This document shows positions 47,895 to 60,287 of a DNA stretch of 64,000 nt, in pieces. This DNA comes from Anodontia alba (lineage: Eukaryota > Mollusca > Bivalvia > Lucinida > Lucinidae). The stretch is taken from contig OZ024826.1 of the NCBI GenBank assembly GCA_964016985.1, positions 4,951,552-5,015,551 of the forward strand. The letters run 5' to 3'. Position numbers and translations under genes: made by a program. The notes beneath the pieces are model-generated. The model was not told where the DNA came from. It ran no database searches and worked only from the letters and a program-made list of their open reading frames with translations. Position 1 is the stretch's first letter. Each line of letters opens with the position of its first letter.

Positions 47895-48367
47895 TAGCAA
47901 TGCTGTGTTTCTTCAGTCCTTTTAGCATTGCGATTACGTCGTTTGGGGAAGAGAGAGCTAATCTTAGTGCTTTTCGTACGTTTGTTCGATTTGTGTTTGT
48001 TTGGATTTGTTGGTTTTTTCTTCCACTTGGTGTCTGGGAAGGGCTGCAGTTTGTCATTGTGACACTCCCTGGACTTTTGCCTTACCTTCTTTTTTACTCT
48101 ACTGACCGTTCGAAGGCGGTGGGCCCGGTGTTAGTCTTACTCTTTGTTGCTTTGTGGTTTATTCTACGAGGCGATTTGTTTTATGTCTCACCTTGTGTCA
48201 TTTGCTCTTGAGTTTTTCAGTCCTTTTAGCATTGCGATTAGCTTTTTGTACTTTTGTTCGATTTGTGCTTGTTTGGATTTGTCGGTTTCGTCTTCCTCTT
48301 GGTGTCTGGGAAGGGTTGCGGTTTATGATTGTGGCACTCCCTGGAATTTTCTCGTACTTTTTTTAAA
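47895..48367 (+). repeat. Repeat A, two head-to-tail copies
   Basis: The first copy (47895-48092) is 5'-truncated. The second (48098-48367) starts at CTACTGACCGTTCGAAGGCGG and has an internal deletion near 48240. Both end with the conserved CACTCCCTGGA end. Confidence 0.8.
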
Positions 48368-48599
48368 TTCTCACTGTGATTCTGGTGTTGGTCGTTCTTT
48401 GTTTGGCCGTGTGGCTGATTGCTGCGGGGCTTCTGTAATGTTTATTCTGTTCGTTTGCTTATTGTTGTGTTTAGTGGCTCACATTGCATTGTATTCGCAT
48501 TGATGGCAAAGAGGGAGTTGGTAGCTTTGCTTTGTTGTTATATGTGGCTTATGCATTGTTCTGAGCTACATTAGACACTTGTTACTGCTCCTGTATAGC
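48368..48599. other. Intron 3 spacer
   Basis: Nothing recognised. Confidence 0.4.
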
Positions 48600-51500
48600 T
48601 GTTTACTGAATCTGTGTAGCAATATCCAGGGCAGATGGAGCCCTCAGTCCCTAGACGGCAGTCCATCTAGGAGAGGGCAACTCCAAAAAACCTACATATC
48701 TGGATTTGCCTGTTCCAGTGATGTAAAGTCTGCTTCGGTAGCTGGGGCGGAAGAAATCATTTCTCTGATTCAACGGCCAAATCGGCGATGCAGCAGCATA
48801 TTGTGGAACATGAGCATGACAAGGCACTAAAGAAGTGATGGTCATCCACTGCATCGGGCAGCTCCAGATGTCTTGACACTGTCTTGCCTCTAGATCCAGT
48901 TAGATCAGGACGAGAGAGTGAGTTTGACTCTGCGCGCCTCTCCCTCCCTATAATTCAATTCACAGCGCATGTCATCTTAATCATATACACACGGCAACAG
49001 AAAACACACATGGCTGATTAACCCATTTAGCGGTCGAGCAAGAAAGAAGAAGATAAAGGTAATACCTTAGACAATCGGCGCATGGAATGTGCACACATTG
49101 ATGGGCAGTGCTGGCTCAGACAGACCATAACGTTGAACAGCTCTAGTTGGTAGAGAACTTGATTGATACAAGGTCGAGATTGAGTGAGATTCGCCTTGCA
49201 GATGAAGGACTGTTAAAAGAGTGGACGCAAGCAAGAAGAGCAGCGTGGAAGGAGTAGGTTTCGCCGTTAAATCTTACCTTGTCAGCAAGCTCTCTAAGCT
49301 TCCAAAAGGCATAAACGACCACCTGATGACGCTGTGATTTCCCTTATCTGGTAAAAGGTATGCAACTATTGTATGTGCCTATGCATCCACAATGACCAAC
49401 CCAGATGAGGTCAAAGACAAGTTCTGTGATGATCTGGATTCTGTGATTTCAGCTACACCCTGGACAGACAAACTCATTCTCCTGGGAGACTTCAATGCTA
49501 GAGTGGGCACAGACCACCAAACTTGGGAAGGAATGATTGGGACTGAAGGACTAGGAAAGTGCAACAACAATGGCCCCTACCTTTTGAAGACATGTTAAGA
49601 GCATGAACCGCTGATCACTAACACAGTCTTCCGTCTGCCAATTCGCAGTGAGGCATTATGGATGCATCATCGCTCTACATACTGGCATCTCATTGATTAT
49701 GTCATTATACGAAGGAAGGACAGACAAGGTGTCAGTGACAAAAACTATGCGTGGTGCAGACTGCTGGACAGATCGTAGGCTTGTTGTCAGCAAACTGAAC
49801 CTGCGCATTCAGCCTGCCTGGCGACCACAAGGCAAGAACGTGCGAAAGAGACTGGATGTCTCCAAGCTGAAACAGGTCAGCAAGAGGCAAGCCTTCTTTA
49901 GTGATATCTGCAGCCGATTAGATACAATGGAACTCCGTTCAGATGATTCAGAAGAGAACTGGACAGTCTTCAGAGACACCGTCCACTATTCAGCTATGGA
50001 TTCCCTAGGACCAATATCTCGCAATCATCAAGACTGGTTTGACGAGAATGACGAAGACATCCAGGGACTCCTTGAAGAGAAACACCAAAACCACAAGGCA
50101 TACCTTAGTGATACCAGCTCAGTATCCAGTAAGGCGGCATATTCAAATATATGCAAAAAAAAGTCCAGACTAGGCTCAGAGGTATGCAAGACTCCTGGCT
50201 GAGCAGTAAGGCTGGTGAAATCCAGTCCTTTGCAGGTAGAAGGAGTTCTTTGATGCACTAAAGACAGTTTATGTCCTCAGAGCTCAGGAACCACCCTTCT
50301 TCTCAGTACAGATGGAACTAGTCTTCTGACTGACAAAGAGGCAATCTTGAAAAGATGAGCTGAGGACTTTGATTGTGTTCTAAATCGATCATCATCTATC
50401 AATGATGACGCTATCAACAGACTACCACAGGTTGAATGTAATCTGCTGCTTGATGAGTTCCCAACCGTCGCTGAAACAGTGAAAGCAATAAAACTTCTGT
50501 CATCTGGCAAGGCTCCAGGATGAGATGCAATACCTGCTGAGATCTACAAAGCAAGAGGAACTCCAGTTGTAAAGAAGATGACAGAGTTATTTCATATTAT
50601 GTGGAGAAAAGAAGCCATCCCTCAAGAATTCAAGGATGCGTCAACTATCCACCTATTCAAACGGAAAGGGAAACCTCAGTTGTGTGATAACCATCGTGGC
50701 ATTTCTTTATTGTCAGTTGTTGGGAAGGTCCTTTCAAGAGTTCTACTTACGCGACTGAATGAACACTTGACACTCAGGGCTTCTACCACAAAGCCAGTGT
50801 GGATTCAGAAAGGACAGAGGAACAATTGACATGATCTTCACAGCAAGGCAGTTTCAAGAGAAATGCCAGGAACAGAACATGGACCTCTCCATGACCTTTG
50901 TTGACCTTAAGAAAGCATTTGATACAGTCAGTCTAGAGGGTCTTTGGAAAATTATGGCGAAGTCTGGCTGTCCGACCAAGTTCATAGCAATGGTGAGGCA
51001 GTTCCACGATGGTATGCTTGCACGGGTCCAAAATGATGGTGTTTTCTGATCCTGTCCCTGTGATAAATGGTGTCAAGCAAGGCTGTGTATACTAGCCCCA
51101 ACTGTTCAGCACGATGTTCTCTGCCATGCTTATAGCTGCTTTCCTGGATGGTGACAATGATATACCTATTAGGTATCGCTTTGATGGGAAGCTTTTTAAC
51201 CGAGGAAGGTCGCAAGCCAAATCCAAGGGACAGACAGAGGTGCTAGACGAGTTCCTTTTTGCTGATGACATGGCAAAGGGTGCTCCATCAGAAGAGAAGA
51301 TGCAAACTGTGTAGATCAAGTATATGACTGCTGTGACAACTATGACCTTACAATCAGCATCAAAAGACCGAGGTGGTTAAACAACCAGAACCTGGCAAGC
51401 CTTACAAGGAGCCCAGCATTACAGTGAATGGTCAAAGAATGCAAGTAGTAGACAAGCTCACCTATCTTGAAAGCACATTGTCAATAGTCGTGCTCATTGA

Positions 51501-52180
51501 TGATGAAGTCAATGCCAGGATTGCCAAAGCTAGTGCAGCATTTGGCCGTTTACGTGGTAGTGTTTGGGATTGAAGTGGAATCAGACTTGGCACAAAGCTG
51601 AAGGTCAACAAAGCTGTGGTTCTGCAAACACTATTGTATGCATGCGAAACGTAGAGAGTTTACCAACGGCATGCCAAAAGAATGAACAACTTCCATACAA
51701 GCTGCCTTAAGACTTTTAAAGATTAATTGGCAAGACAGGATTCCAGACACAGAATTCCTGAAAAGGGCAGGGATGCATAGTGTACATGCTCTTCTGAAAC
51801 TAGCACAGTTTAGATGGGGAGACCATGTTACCAGGATGCCTGAGGAACGTTTGCCAAAGACAATTCCCTATGGAGAACTAGAAATGGGCAAACGCTCCCA
51901 TGGTGGCCAGTAGAAGCGATACAAAGACACCCTCAAAGCCTCCCTCAAGCATTTCAACATACCAACAGAGTCATGGAAATAAAATGCTCAGGATCAAGCA
52001 AAGTGGCGAGGCCACATCAGAAGAGGTGCAAGTGAATATGAGGCAAAAATATCAGCGAAGCCGAGCAGAAGCGTGCACAGCGAAAAGCCAGAGCTAAGGC
52101 ATCATCAACAGAGCTGTCTTGGTCTGACCTCTGTTGTTTCATCTGCAAGAGACAGTTTAGAGGCAGAATTGGTCTAAACT
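48600..52180 (+). pseudogene. Degraded LINE with endonuclease and RT
   Basis: A near-complete but decayed non-LTR retrotransposon. About 48610-49080 looks like the 5' leader. An apurinic-type endonuclease piece follows with the motif LILLGDFNARVG (49464-49500) and SDRRL-like TDRRLVVSKLNLR near 49770. The reverse transcriptase is in several frames: IHLFKRKGKPQLCDNHRGIS (50650-50708), then MTFVDLKKAFDTVSLEGLW (motif A, 50893-50950), then FLFADDMA (motif C, about 51257). The C-terminal part runs to a Cys-pair segment near 52125. Stops and frameshifts occur at about 50202, 50523, 50829, 51047, 51085 and beyond. The clade is not assigned. Ends are approximate. Confidence 0.82.
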
Positions 52181-52499
52181 ATGTCTTCTCTTTATGTGAT
52201 TCACATATCTTCCTGTTTCGATGTCTCCAGATTGTGTGCTTTGTGTTTGTGGGCTTTCCTGGGTAATTCCATCTATAGAGTTTGGTTAGGCAGAAAGGGG
52301 GCTATCTGGGACTGTTTATGTATTTTTTTTTCAACGTATCTTCCAGTCAGTTTAAAAAATCAGGGCAGCCGCCCCCATAACCACTCTCATTGCATTAATT
52401 GTTTTCTGGTTCTTTACCGCGCCCCTTCTCCTAATTCTATTTATGCTACACAAAACCATATTTGTGTTTACCATGACGCACAAACACAAGCAGTTAGGT
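52181..52499. other. Intron 3 spacer
   Basis: The 142-codon frame starting at 52181 begins in this gap and runs into the MITE; it has no known domain and I reject it. Confidence 0.4.
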
Positions 52500-52740
52500 C
52501 GCAGCGTCCGAAAACATACCTTTTGGACATGTATGCCCAGCGAAATTCCTCATCAGCGTGCGAATTCGCGCAATCGGATAAGAATCTTTACTGGGTGCAT
52601 TTTGGATAAACCAAGATACACAGTTTCTTCAACTCGGATCAAACTACGCGTATTCTGAGCATAATTTGAGTTTTATTGCCGAAATATTGTTATAAATTTT
52701 AGAAGGTACGTTTTCTCATACTGTGGTCCTTGATCAGCTG
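52500..52740. mobile_element. MITE, family as at 4690
   Basis: Inverted halves: GTCCGAAAACATACCTTTTGGACATG near 52506 and GAAGGTACGTTTTCTCATACTGTGG near 52700, with CGCGCAATCGGATAAGAATC between. This is the most rearranged copy. Confidence 0.6.
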
Positions 52741-52846
52741 TTTGCACGTAGTGTGAATATAAAACAGGCTTTTATCGACCTAAGGGATCCACTGTAGAAA
52801 TACTGCCTTCGAACGGTCAAAGGCCTGCATCTGTGGTGGTCAAAAA

Positions 52847-52903
52847 AGTAAGAGAAAAGTCCAGGCAGTGCCACAATCACAAACCGCAGCCCTTCCCAGA
52901 CCC
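52847..52903 (-). repeat. Repeat A fragment, terminal 57 bp
   Basis: Conserved end only (AAGTCCAGGCAGTGCC...CCCTTCCCAGACC). Confidence 0.75.
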
Positions 52904-53542
52904 TAGAATCATTGACAGCATTGTCTCAGTCTATCTTCATTTGTGCAACGGTGGGCCAATTCTGTTCAAATGTCGGTTCATGTTTACTTCAGATCACTGG
53001 TTTGCCTCCTAATCAGCTTATAGGTACTCATACATGCAGACTAGCTACAAGTCGGATATCAATATTATTTTCATCTACGAATTATAATTATTAATTTACT
53101 TAATGAACTAAGGGTCATCTACTACTTACTGCTTGCCTCACCTCTTTGATAGCAGCAACTAATCTTGGAGATATCCGACTAGTAAAATGCGAAATGTACT
53201 CTTAGAAGTGATTGACATTTATTGCCTTTCTAATGTTCCTTATCTAATTCGCCATTTTGTTAAAATCATTCTCTCTCCAATAAATTGTTTATATATAAGA
53301 AGCTGACCATTAGAGTTCAAGGGATAACATAAACATTGTTTAGAAGCCTGTCTGTGTACTGCATGTATTACTAGTTTTTGTTTTGTGTATTAGTAAATTT
53401 TAGAGAAAAAAAAAAAAAAAAAAAAAAGAGAGAGAAGAAAAAAGAATTATATTTAATAAGTATTTCATATTAAAAACTGTTGTATCAACATAATTTATGG
53501 AACATTGTATATTTTATTTTGCTTTGATGTCTGGATAAGCTT
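52904..53542. other. Intron 3 spacer
   Basis: Unique AT-rich DNA with an A run at 53406-53427. No gene. Confidence 0.5.
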
Positions 53543-53821
53543 TTCCTATAGCTCTAAGATAAGAACACATATGAGGTAATAATTTAGGATAAATGTGTAG
53601 GTACTGGTTTCTGAGACAGTTTGAAAAGGTCTACATTCCATATATATTTTGATGGAGAAATGAATTAAATAAAAAAATGATTTTTTTCTATAGTTCCAAG
53701 ATAAGAAGACATATGAGGTGATAATTTAAGATAAATGTAGTGGGTACTGTTTTCTGAGACAGTTCGAAAGAGTAACTACTTACCATGTATATTTTGATGG
53801 AGAAAAATGCATTAAATTAAA

Positions 53822-53870
<49 letters not shown>

Positions 53871-55447
53871 TCTATCGCTTTAAGAGAAGAAGACATATGA
53901 GGTAATAATTTCGGAAACATGTTGTGGGTACTGTTTTCTGAGGCAGTTCGAAAGAGTAACTACACACCATATATATTTTAATGGAGAAATGCATTAAATT
54001 AAACAAAAAAAATCTATAGCTTTAAGATAAGAAGACGTATGATGTAATAATTTAGAATAAACGTTGTGGGTACTGTTTTCTGAGACAGTTCGAAAGAGTA
54101 AGTACATACATATATATTTTGATGGAGAAATATATTAAAATGAACAAAAAAAAGCAAATTATTCTATAGCTTTAATATAAGAAGTCATATGAGGTAATAA
54201 TTTAGGATAAATGTTAAAGGTACTGTTTTCTGAGACAGTTCTAAAGAGTAACTACTTACCATATATATTTTGATGGAGAAATGCATTAAATTAAACAAAA
54301 AATAAATTCTATAGCTTTAAGATAAGAAGACATATGAGGTAATAATTTAGGATAAAAGTTGTGGGAACTGTTTTCTGAGACAGTTCGAAAGGGTAACTAC
54401 ATACCATATATATTTTAATGAAGAAATGCATTAAATTAAACAAAAACAAATCTACAGATTTAATATAAGACTGGCATATGAGGTAATAATTTAGGATAAA
54501 TGTTATGGGTACTGTTTCTGAGATAGTTCGAAAGAGTAACTACATACCATATATTTTTGATGGAGAAATACATTTAATTAAAAAAAAGAAAATAAATAGA
54601 TAAATTCTATAGCTTCAAGATAAGAAGACATGTGAGGTAATAATTTAGGATAAATGTTGTGGGTATTGTTTTCTGAGACAGTTCGAAAGAGTAACTACAT
54701 ACCATATAAATTTTGATGGAGAAATGCGTTAAATTAAACAAAAAATAAATTCTATAGCTTTAAGATAAGAAGACATGTGAGGTAATAATTTAGGATAAAA
54801 GTTGTGGGTATTGTTTTCTGAGACAGGTCGAAAGAGTAACTACATACCATATATTTTTGATGGAGAAATACATTAAATTAAAAAAAATATATATATATTT
54901 CTATAGCTTCAAGATAAGAAGACATATGAGGTAATAATTTAGGATAAATGTTGTGGGTATTGTTTTCTGAGACAGGTCGAAAGAGTAACTACATACCATA
55001 TATTTTTGATGGAGAAATACATTAAATTAAAAAAATATATATATATTTCTATAGCTTCAAGATAAGAAGACATATGAGGTAATAATTTAGGATAAATGTT
55101 ATGGGTACTGTTTTCTGAGACAGTTCAAAAGAGTAACTACATACCGTATATATTTTAATGGAGAAATGCATTAAAATAAACAAGAAAAAAAAGAAAAATA
55201 AATCTATAGCTTTAAGATAAGAAGACATATGAGGTAATAATTTAGGAAAAATGTTGTTGGTACTGTTTTCTGAGACAGTTCAAAAGAGTAACTACATACC
55301 GTATATATTTTAATGGAGAAATGCATTAAAATAAACAAAAAAATATTCTATAGCTTTAAGATAAGAAGACATATGAGGTAATAATTTAGGATAAACGTTG
55401 TGGGTATTATTATCTGAGACTGTAAGATAAGAACACATATGAGGTAA
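53543..55447. repeat. ~140-bp satellite array, left block
   Basis: Thirteen or so head-to-tail units marked by CTATAGCTTTAAGATAAGAAG, ACATATGAGGTAATAATTTAGGATAAATG, GGGTACTGTTTTCTGAGACAGTTCG and CATATATATTTTGATGGAGAAATGCATTAAA. Period is about 140-148 bp, longer where A runs expand (53824-53862). The array is cut by the retrotransposon at 55448. It is not a CRISPR: the units have no separate spacers. Confidence 0.95.
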
Positions 55448-55637
55448 TGTTATGTTCTTTTAAACACAACTAACTAGTGTGGGTTCTGGCTCTGAACTAA
55501 TTTTATTAACAAGGAGGCAGAGTATACATTCCATTATAGATAATCATAGAGGGTATTGTTTCAAGTTGGAAGTGTATATACTGTAAATATAAGACTGGCT
55601 TATTTACTTAAATAAACATTAGTGTTAATATCCAACA
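55448..55637 (-). repeat. Gypsy element 3' LTR
   Basis: 190 bp. It differs from the 5' LTR only at 55464 (A here, G at 60114). Confidence 0.95.
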
Positions 55638-55651
55638 TATCTCCCCCTTTA
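55638..55651 (-). promoter_or_regulatory. Gypsy polypurine tract
   Basis: On the minus strand AAAAGGGGGAGATA abuts the 3' LTR. Confidence 0.85.
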
Positions 55652-56154
55652 GCTTGAAAGTCATCTTTTGTTATCACTAATGAACTTGTGTAACTCTTGT
55701 AAAGTTTGAAAGTATACCGTCCTGTAGCTTCTATCTGCCACTGTTCAGTACAGTATAATCAACTGCGTAGTAATTCGAGTCATTTCACTTTTCAAAGTAA
55801 TCCTTTGAGTAAATGTTGATTATATATTTTGATACACTGCATGCAAAATTACATGAATATTTTAGTACTGGACCCATTGAGACAAGCCTGTATCTTTGTA
55901 CTGTAAACCAGCAATATAATTTCATTCATGAAAATTATTCCCAAGAAAAACAATTAAATAAAAATAAAGCATTCCAAAGCAATTATTTCATTCATAGAAA
56001 TGGCTTGTCTGAAAAAAACCAGACTTTACATAACTGCAATCAGAGATAGGAGGTGATCCTTACTCTTATCTCTTCATAATCATTACAGCCAGGGGTTTAT
56101 TATGCCCTGTTTATCTGCAATGATAACTAATTACACACAAATTTACACTTCCAT

Positions 56155-57486
56155 TCATGAATAACCTAGGCGATCTGGAGGTCTCCTATTTCTCAATGGG
56201 TATCGCCTCTCTGGTTGTGAAGGCTGCACACCGTCATTTGTTTGAACGTCATCCTTTTCGTTTATGTCCAAGGGTATATCTGGTACATATTCCGAGGATT
56301 TTGGCTCAACCGACGTTTTTATCATTTGATCGGCATGACGACGCCAGTTATTATTTCCATTTGTTTGCACTTTATATGAAAGTGGTCCTGTTTTCTGTGT
56401 AACTTGTGCGTTTGTCCATTTATCACTATTTTCACGGTAATCGCGCACCATAACGTTGTCTCCAGTGTTGAACTGAGGCCGTTTGTATCCGCTTACATTT
56501 CCGAATTGTTTCTTTTCTACTGTGTCCTTTACATTCGGCTTTATCAAATCCAAACGAGAACGTAGGCTGCGTCCGAGAAACAGTTTTGCAGGACTTTCAT
56601 TTGTAGTTGCATGTGGCGCGTTCCTGTACGCTAGCTAGAAACTACCAATTTTCTGATGTAAAGATCCACTATCAATTGTAGCAGACTTAATTGCCATCTT
56701 AAAACTTTGCACAAATCTCTCCACTAGACCTTGCGAAGCAGGGTGCCAAGGTACTGACGTTTTATGTAATATCCCATTGCTTCTTATAAATGTCTGAAAC
56801 TGCTCTGACGTAAACTGACTTCCATTATCAGAAATTATTTCTCTTGGAACGCCATTTCTTGCGAACATCTGTCTCAGTACATCTATTGTTTTCGATGCGG
56901 TTGTAGTTTTCATTACATGTATTTCTGGCCATTTTGAATGCGCGTCGACTGCCAAAAGAAATATGTGTCCTACAAATGGTCCAGCGAAGTCGATATGTAT
57001 GCGTTCCCATGGTGTAGACGGCCATTCCCATGGGTGAAGCGATGACTTTGGTGGAGACTTTTGATTAACTTGACAACCAGAACAACGCTTGGCTAACTGT
57101 TCAATGTCACTATCAAGTCCTGGCTACCAAAAGAAACTTCGACTTAGCCCTTTCATTTTAACAATGCCTACATGTCCGGCATGCAGTTCATTTAGCACTT
57201 TATTTCTTAGCTTTGTAGGTATAATTACTCGTATTCCCCACATAAGACATCCATGTTGCACTGAAATTTCATTCCTACGCATGTAGTAAGGTTTCAGTTG
57301 CTCGTCCTGAGGTTTCTGTGTCCAGCCACTGAGTACTAAGTCAAGGACTTTAGATGTGATAGTGTCACGACGTGTTTCACGTTTTATGTCATTGGCGCTG
57401 GCAGGCAGGCTATCAATTTGTGATAAATTGTATATTTCTACTGGATCACTTTCTTCTATTTCCTCAGTTTGTGGACATGGAAGACG
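56155..57486 (-). pseudogene. Gypsy integrase region with two stops
   Basis: Last third of the Gag-Pol frame. The zinc-binding part is near 57070-57190 (GHVGI... CSGCQ), the catalytic Asp of HIDFAGP near 56985, SDNGSQFTS near 56830 and the Glu of VERFVQS near 56735. The basic C-terminus ends RRPPDRLGYS at the natural TGA (56155-56157). TAG codons at 57124-57126 and 56635-56637 interrupt it. No envelope-type frame follows; 400-500 bp of 3' UTR lead to the PPT. Confidence 0.88.
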
Positions 57487-58356
57487 TCATAATCCATCTG
57501 CATTTGCTATAGCTTTTGAGCTTTTATATTCAATTTCGTAATCGTGTCCTTGCAAAAATATTGCATAACGTTGCAAGCGTGCTGCGGTTGTTGCTGGAAT
57601 CCCTTTCTTAGGACCTAAAATAGCCAAAAGAGGTTGATGATCCGTAACTAAAGTGAACTTCCTTCCATACAGATAACTGTAGAACTTCTTTATAGACCAA
57701 ATTATAGATAAGGCTTCTTTCTGCACTTGTGCGTAATTTTTCTCAGCTGCAGTTAACGTACGCGAAGCAAATGCAATCGGTCTTTCTTCATCATTTTCCA
57801 TCACATGTGAAATCACTGCTCCAAGACCGTACGCAGAAGAATCACAAGTAAGTCTCGCTGGTAAATCTGGATTATAGTGAGTTAATACAGTGTCTGATGT
57901 TATCATTTTCTTAACTTTTTCGAAGGCTTTTTGTGTAGCAGCTGTCCACTGAAATTTTACATTTTTCTGTAATAACTGGTTAAGTGGATGTAAAACACCC
58001 GCAAGATTCGGCAGAAATTTGGCATAGTAATTCACCATTCCTAAGAATGCTCTTAACTGGGTTAAGTTTTCTGGCTTAGGTGCGTTGACAATTGCCTCAA
58101 TCTTTTCTTGCGTTTTATGCAATCCGTTTGAGTCTATTTTATGTCCGCAGTATGAAATTTCCTCCTGGAAGATATTATATTTACATTTGTCTTTGTTGAC
58201 TCGTAAATTATAATCTTGCAACCTTTTTAGAACAGTCTGAAGATTTGTCAGGTGCTCTTCATCTGTTTTTCCAGTGATGATCATGTCATCTAGGATACAG
58301 CTTGTATTTGGTATTCCGTCCAATACTTGATCTATGGTACGCTGCCAAATCGCTGG
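57487..58356 (-). pseudogene. Gypsy RT C-terminal part and RNase H
   Basis: Contains the catalytic Asp-Asp pair of the polymerase (ILDD, 58285-58293), then the connection and an RNase H domain with CDSSAYGLGAV and TDHQPLLAIL (about 57640-57860). It ends with an in-frame TGA (57487-57489). Confidence 0.9.
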
Positions 58357-58989
58357 TTAGGATACAATTCCAAATACCAGTCGATTGTATTTATATAGGC
58401 CTTTATGCGTATTTATAGTGAGATAACTCTTGGAATTATCATCCAGTTCAAGTTGGTGGTAGGCTTGACGTAAGTCTATCTTCGAAAATCGCTGACCTCC
58501 TGCCAATGATGCGAATATGTCGTCAATTCTCGGCAGTGGATATTGGTCAACTTTCAGTTGAGGATTTACAGTTGTCTTGTAGTCACCACATATTCTGACT
58601 GAGTTATTTCCCTTGGGGACTGCCACGATTGGTGTTGCCCAGTCACTGTGATCTACTTTCTGTATAATACCTTCCTTTTCTAGTCGGTCAAGTTCCTGTT
58701 CTACTTTTTCCTTTAAAGCATAAGGTATTGGCCTAGCTTTACAGAACTTGGCTTGTGCGTTCTCTTTCAATGTCAAGGTCGCTTTCATGCCTTTGACTTT
58801 TCCATTATCTTCTGTGAAAACTGATTTGTATTTGGTAAGAATATCCCTAAGCTGATCTTCTGTAGAAATACTGGTCTGCAAAAGTTTAATTGATGTCCAA
58901 TCCAATTTAAAATATTTTAGCCATGATCTACCAAATAATGCAGGACTGTTATTTTTCACTACAAATAAATCCAAGTTATGCTCCTGAAC
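58357..58989 (-). pseudogene. Gypsy RT N-terminal part
   Basis: Includes the end of the protease fold (LFGRSWL) and the polymerase fingers and palm, with IVAVPKGNNSVRICGDYK, then FSKIDLRQAYHQLELD (first catalytic Asp). It ends with TAA at 58357-58359. Confidence 0.9.
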
Positions 58990-60015
58990 TTAATATTTCA
59001 CATTCACATGAATTATCCCAGCTGGCTTAATTATTTGCCCTGAATATGTCCTGAGTGTAGTGTTTGTTGCTGATAACGGTCTGTGGGAAAACAATTGCCT
59101 GTACATTTTAATTGGGATCACTGATATGGCAGATCTAGTGTCTAGCTCCATTTTCAAGTACTTTCCTTCTATCTTGGGTGTGATGCTGATAATGTCTGCA
59201 CTCTTTACCGTATTTATACTAACAGTAAGTAATTCCTCTTCCACAGTTTTCACATTTTTCGGCTTTTTCTTGGATTGTTTTTTCATTTGTGCTTTCTTTT
59301 TCAAACAAGCGCGTTCGATGTGTCCTGTTGTTGAACAAAATCTACGTCTTTCGTCTTTAAAGAAGCATTCCTCTGGGGTGTGATTTTTCCTGTCGCAGCG
59401 GAAACATGCCCTTTTCTCAAGCTTCGATGTTTTGCTGCTCGAGTCTTTGTTCTTGCTGACTTTATGCACAGGATCGCGCCTGTGTTGGTGTTGGAGCTCT
59501 ATTGCGTCCTTTGCGGCTGTCTCCATAGCAGAAGAAATCTCTATTGCTTTCTGTAATGTCAAATCGGACACTGAGAGAAGCTTTTTCTGTATATTTTCAT
59601 TTTTAATTCCACATACAAATCTATCACGCAGAGCATCATTAAGAGTTCCTCCGAATTTACAGTGTTCCGTGAGTTTTCTCAATTCCGCCACATACACGGT
59701 AATAGACTCTCCCTCTTTCTGGTCCCTTTTGTGGAATCGAAAACGTTCGGCAATCACTAATGGCTTAGGTGACAAATGATCATTTAAAAGTGTTACTATC
59801 TCAGCATATGTTTTAGTTGAAGGTTCTGCTGGTATTGTCAAATTACGTAGAAGGCTGTACGTTTTTCCACCCATAATAGCCAACAAAGCTGGTACTTTTC
59901 TGTCGTCTGCAACTTGATTCGACAAGAAAAATTGTTGAACACGTTCGGTGTAACTTTTCCATGTTTCAGTTACTTCATTGTACTCTCCAACATTTCCAAT
60001 AGAAAAATGTGCCAT
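58990..60015 (-). pseudogene. Gypsy Gag and protease start
   Basis: The likely start is ATG at 60013-60015; the open frame further upstream overlaps the primer site and starts with TTG. The capsid-like part is about 59450-60015. A CCHC knuckle lies at 59365-59406. A second knuckle (59305-59346) lacks its first Cys (Arg instead). A Lys-rich linker precedes the protease, whose active-site triad reads Asp-Thr-Arg where Asp-Thr-Gly is needed (59134-59142). It ends with an in-frame TAA at 58990-58992. Confidence 0.9.
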
Positions 60016-60082
60016 TTTAGTGAATATTAATTTAATCCAAGAAATCCGAAAAATTGAGTTCAGGCACACTAAATTCCGAAAA

Positions 60083-60092
60083 CTCGTCGCCA
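60083..60092 (-). promoter_or_regulatory. Gypsy primer binding site (candidate)
   Basis: On the minus strand TGGCGACGAG starts five bases after the 5' LTR; the TGG fits the CCA end of a tRNA. The tRNA species is not identified. Confidence 0.6.
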
Positions 60093-60097
60093 AATAA

Positions 60098-60287
60098 TGT
60101 TATGTTCTTTTAAGCACAACTAACTAGTGTGGGTTCTGGCTCTGAACTAATTTTATTAACAAGGAGGCAGAGTATACATTCCATTATAGATAATCATAGA
60201 GGGTATTGTTTCAAGTTGGAAGTGTATATACTGTAAATATAAGACTGGCTTATTTACTTAAATAAACATTAGTGTTAATATCCAACA
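60098..60287 (-). repeat. Gypsy element 5' LTR
   Basis: 190 bp, 189 identical to the 3' LTR. Confidence 0.95.

Larger units (their letters stand above)
55448..60287 (-). mobile_element. Ty3/gypsy LTR retrotransposon, Steamer-like
   Basis: 4840 bp, read on the minus strand, with 190-bp LTRs at 60098-60287 (5') and 55448-55637 (3') that differ at one base. Both start TGTT and end AACA, and the element is flanked by the 5-bp duplication GGTAA (55443-55447 and 60288-60292). Gag and Pol lie in one frame without a shift, and size, short LTRs and layout resemble Steamer-like elements of bivalves. It inserted into the satellite array. The near-identical LTRs mean a recent insertion, but the coding region carries five stop codons. 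Confidence 0.93.

Noticed and set aside
52181..52609. 142-codon open frame downstream of the LINE
   Set aside because: It overlaps a MITE, has no domain and includes repeat-derived segments.
53543..55447. CRISPR array
   Set aside because: Units of about 140 bp are homologous throughout with no repeat-spacer alternation, and the DNA is metazoan.
60016..60093. Earlier start for the gypsy Gag
   Set aside because: The extension begins with TTG at the primer binding site; the ATG at 60013-60015 is the first proper start.
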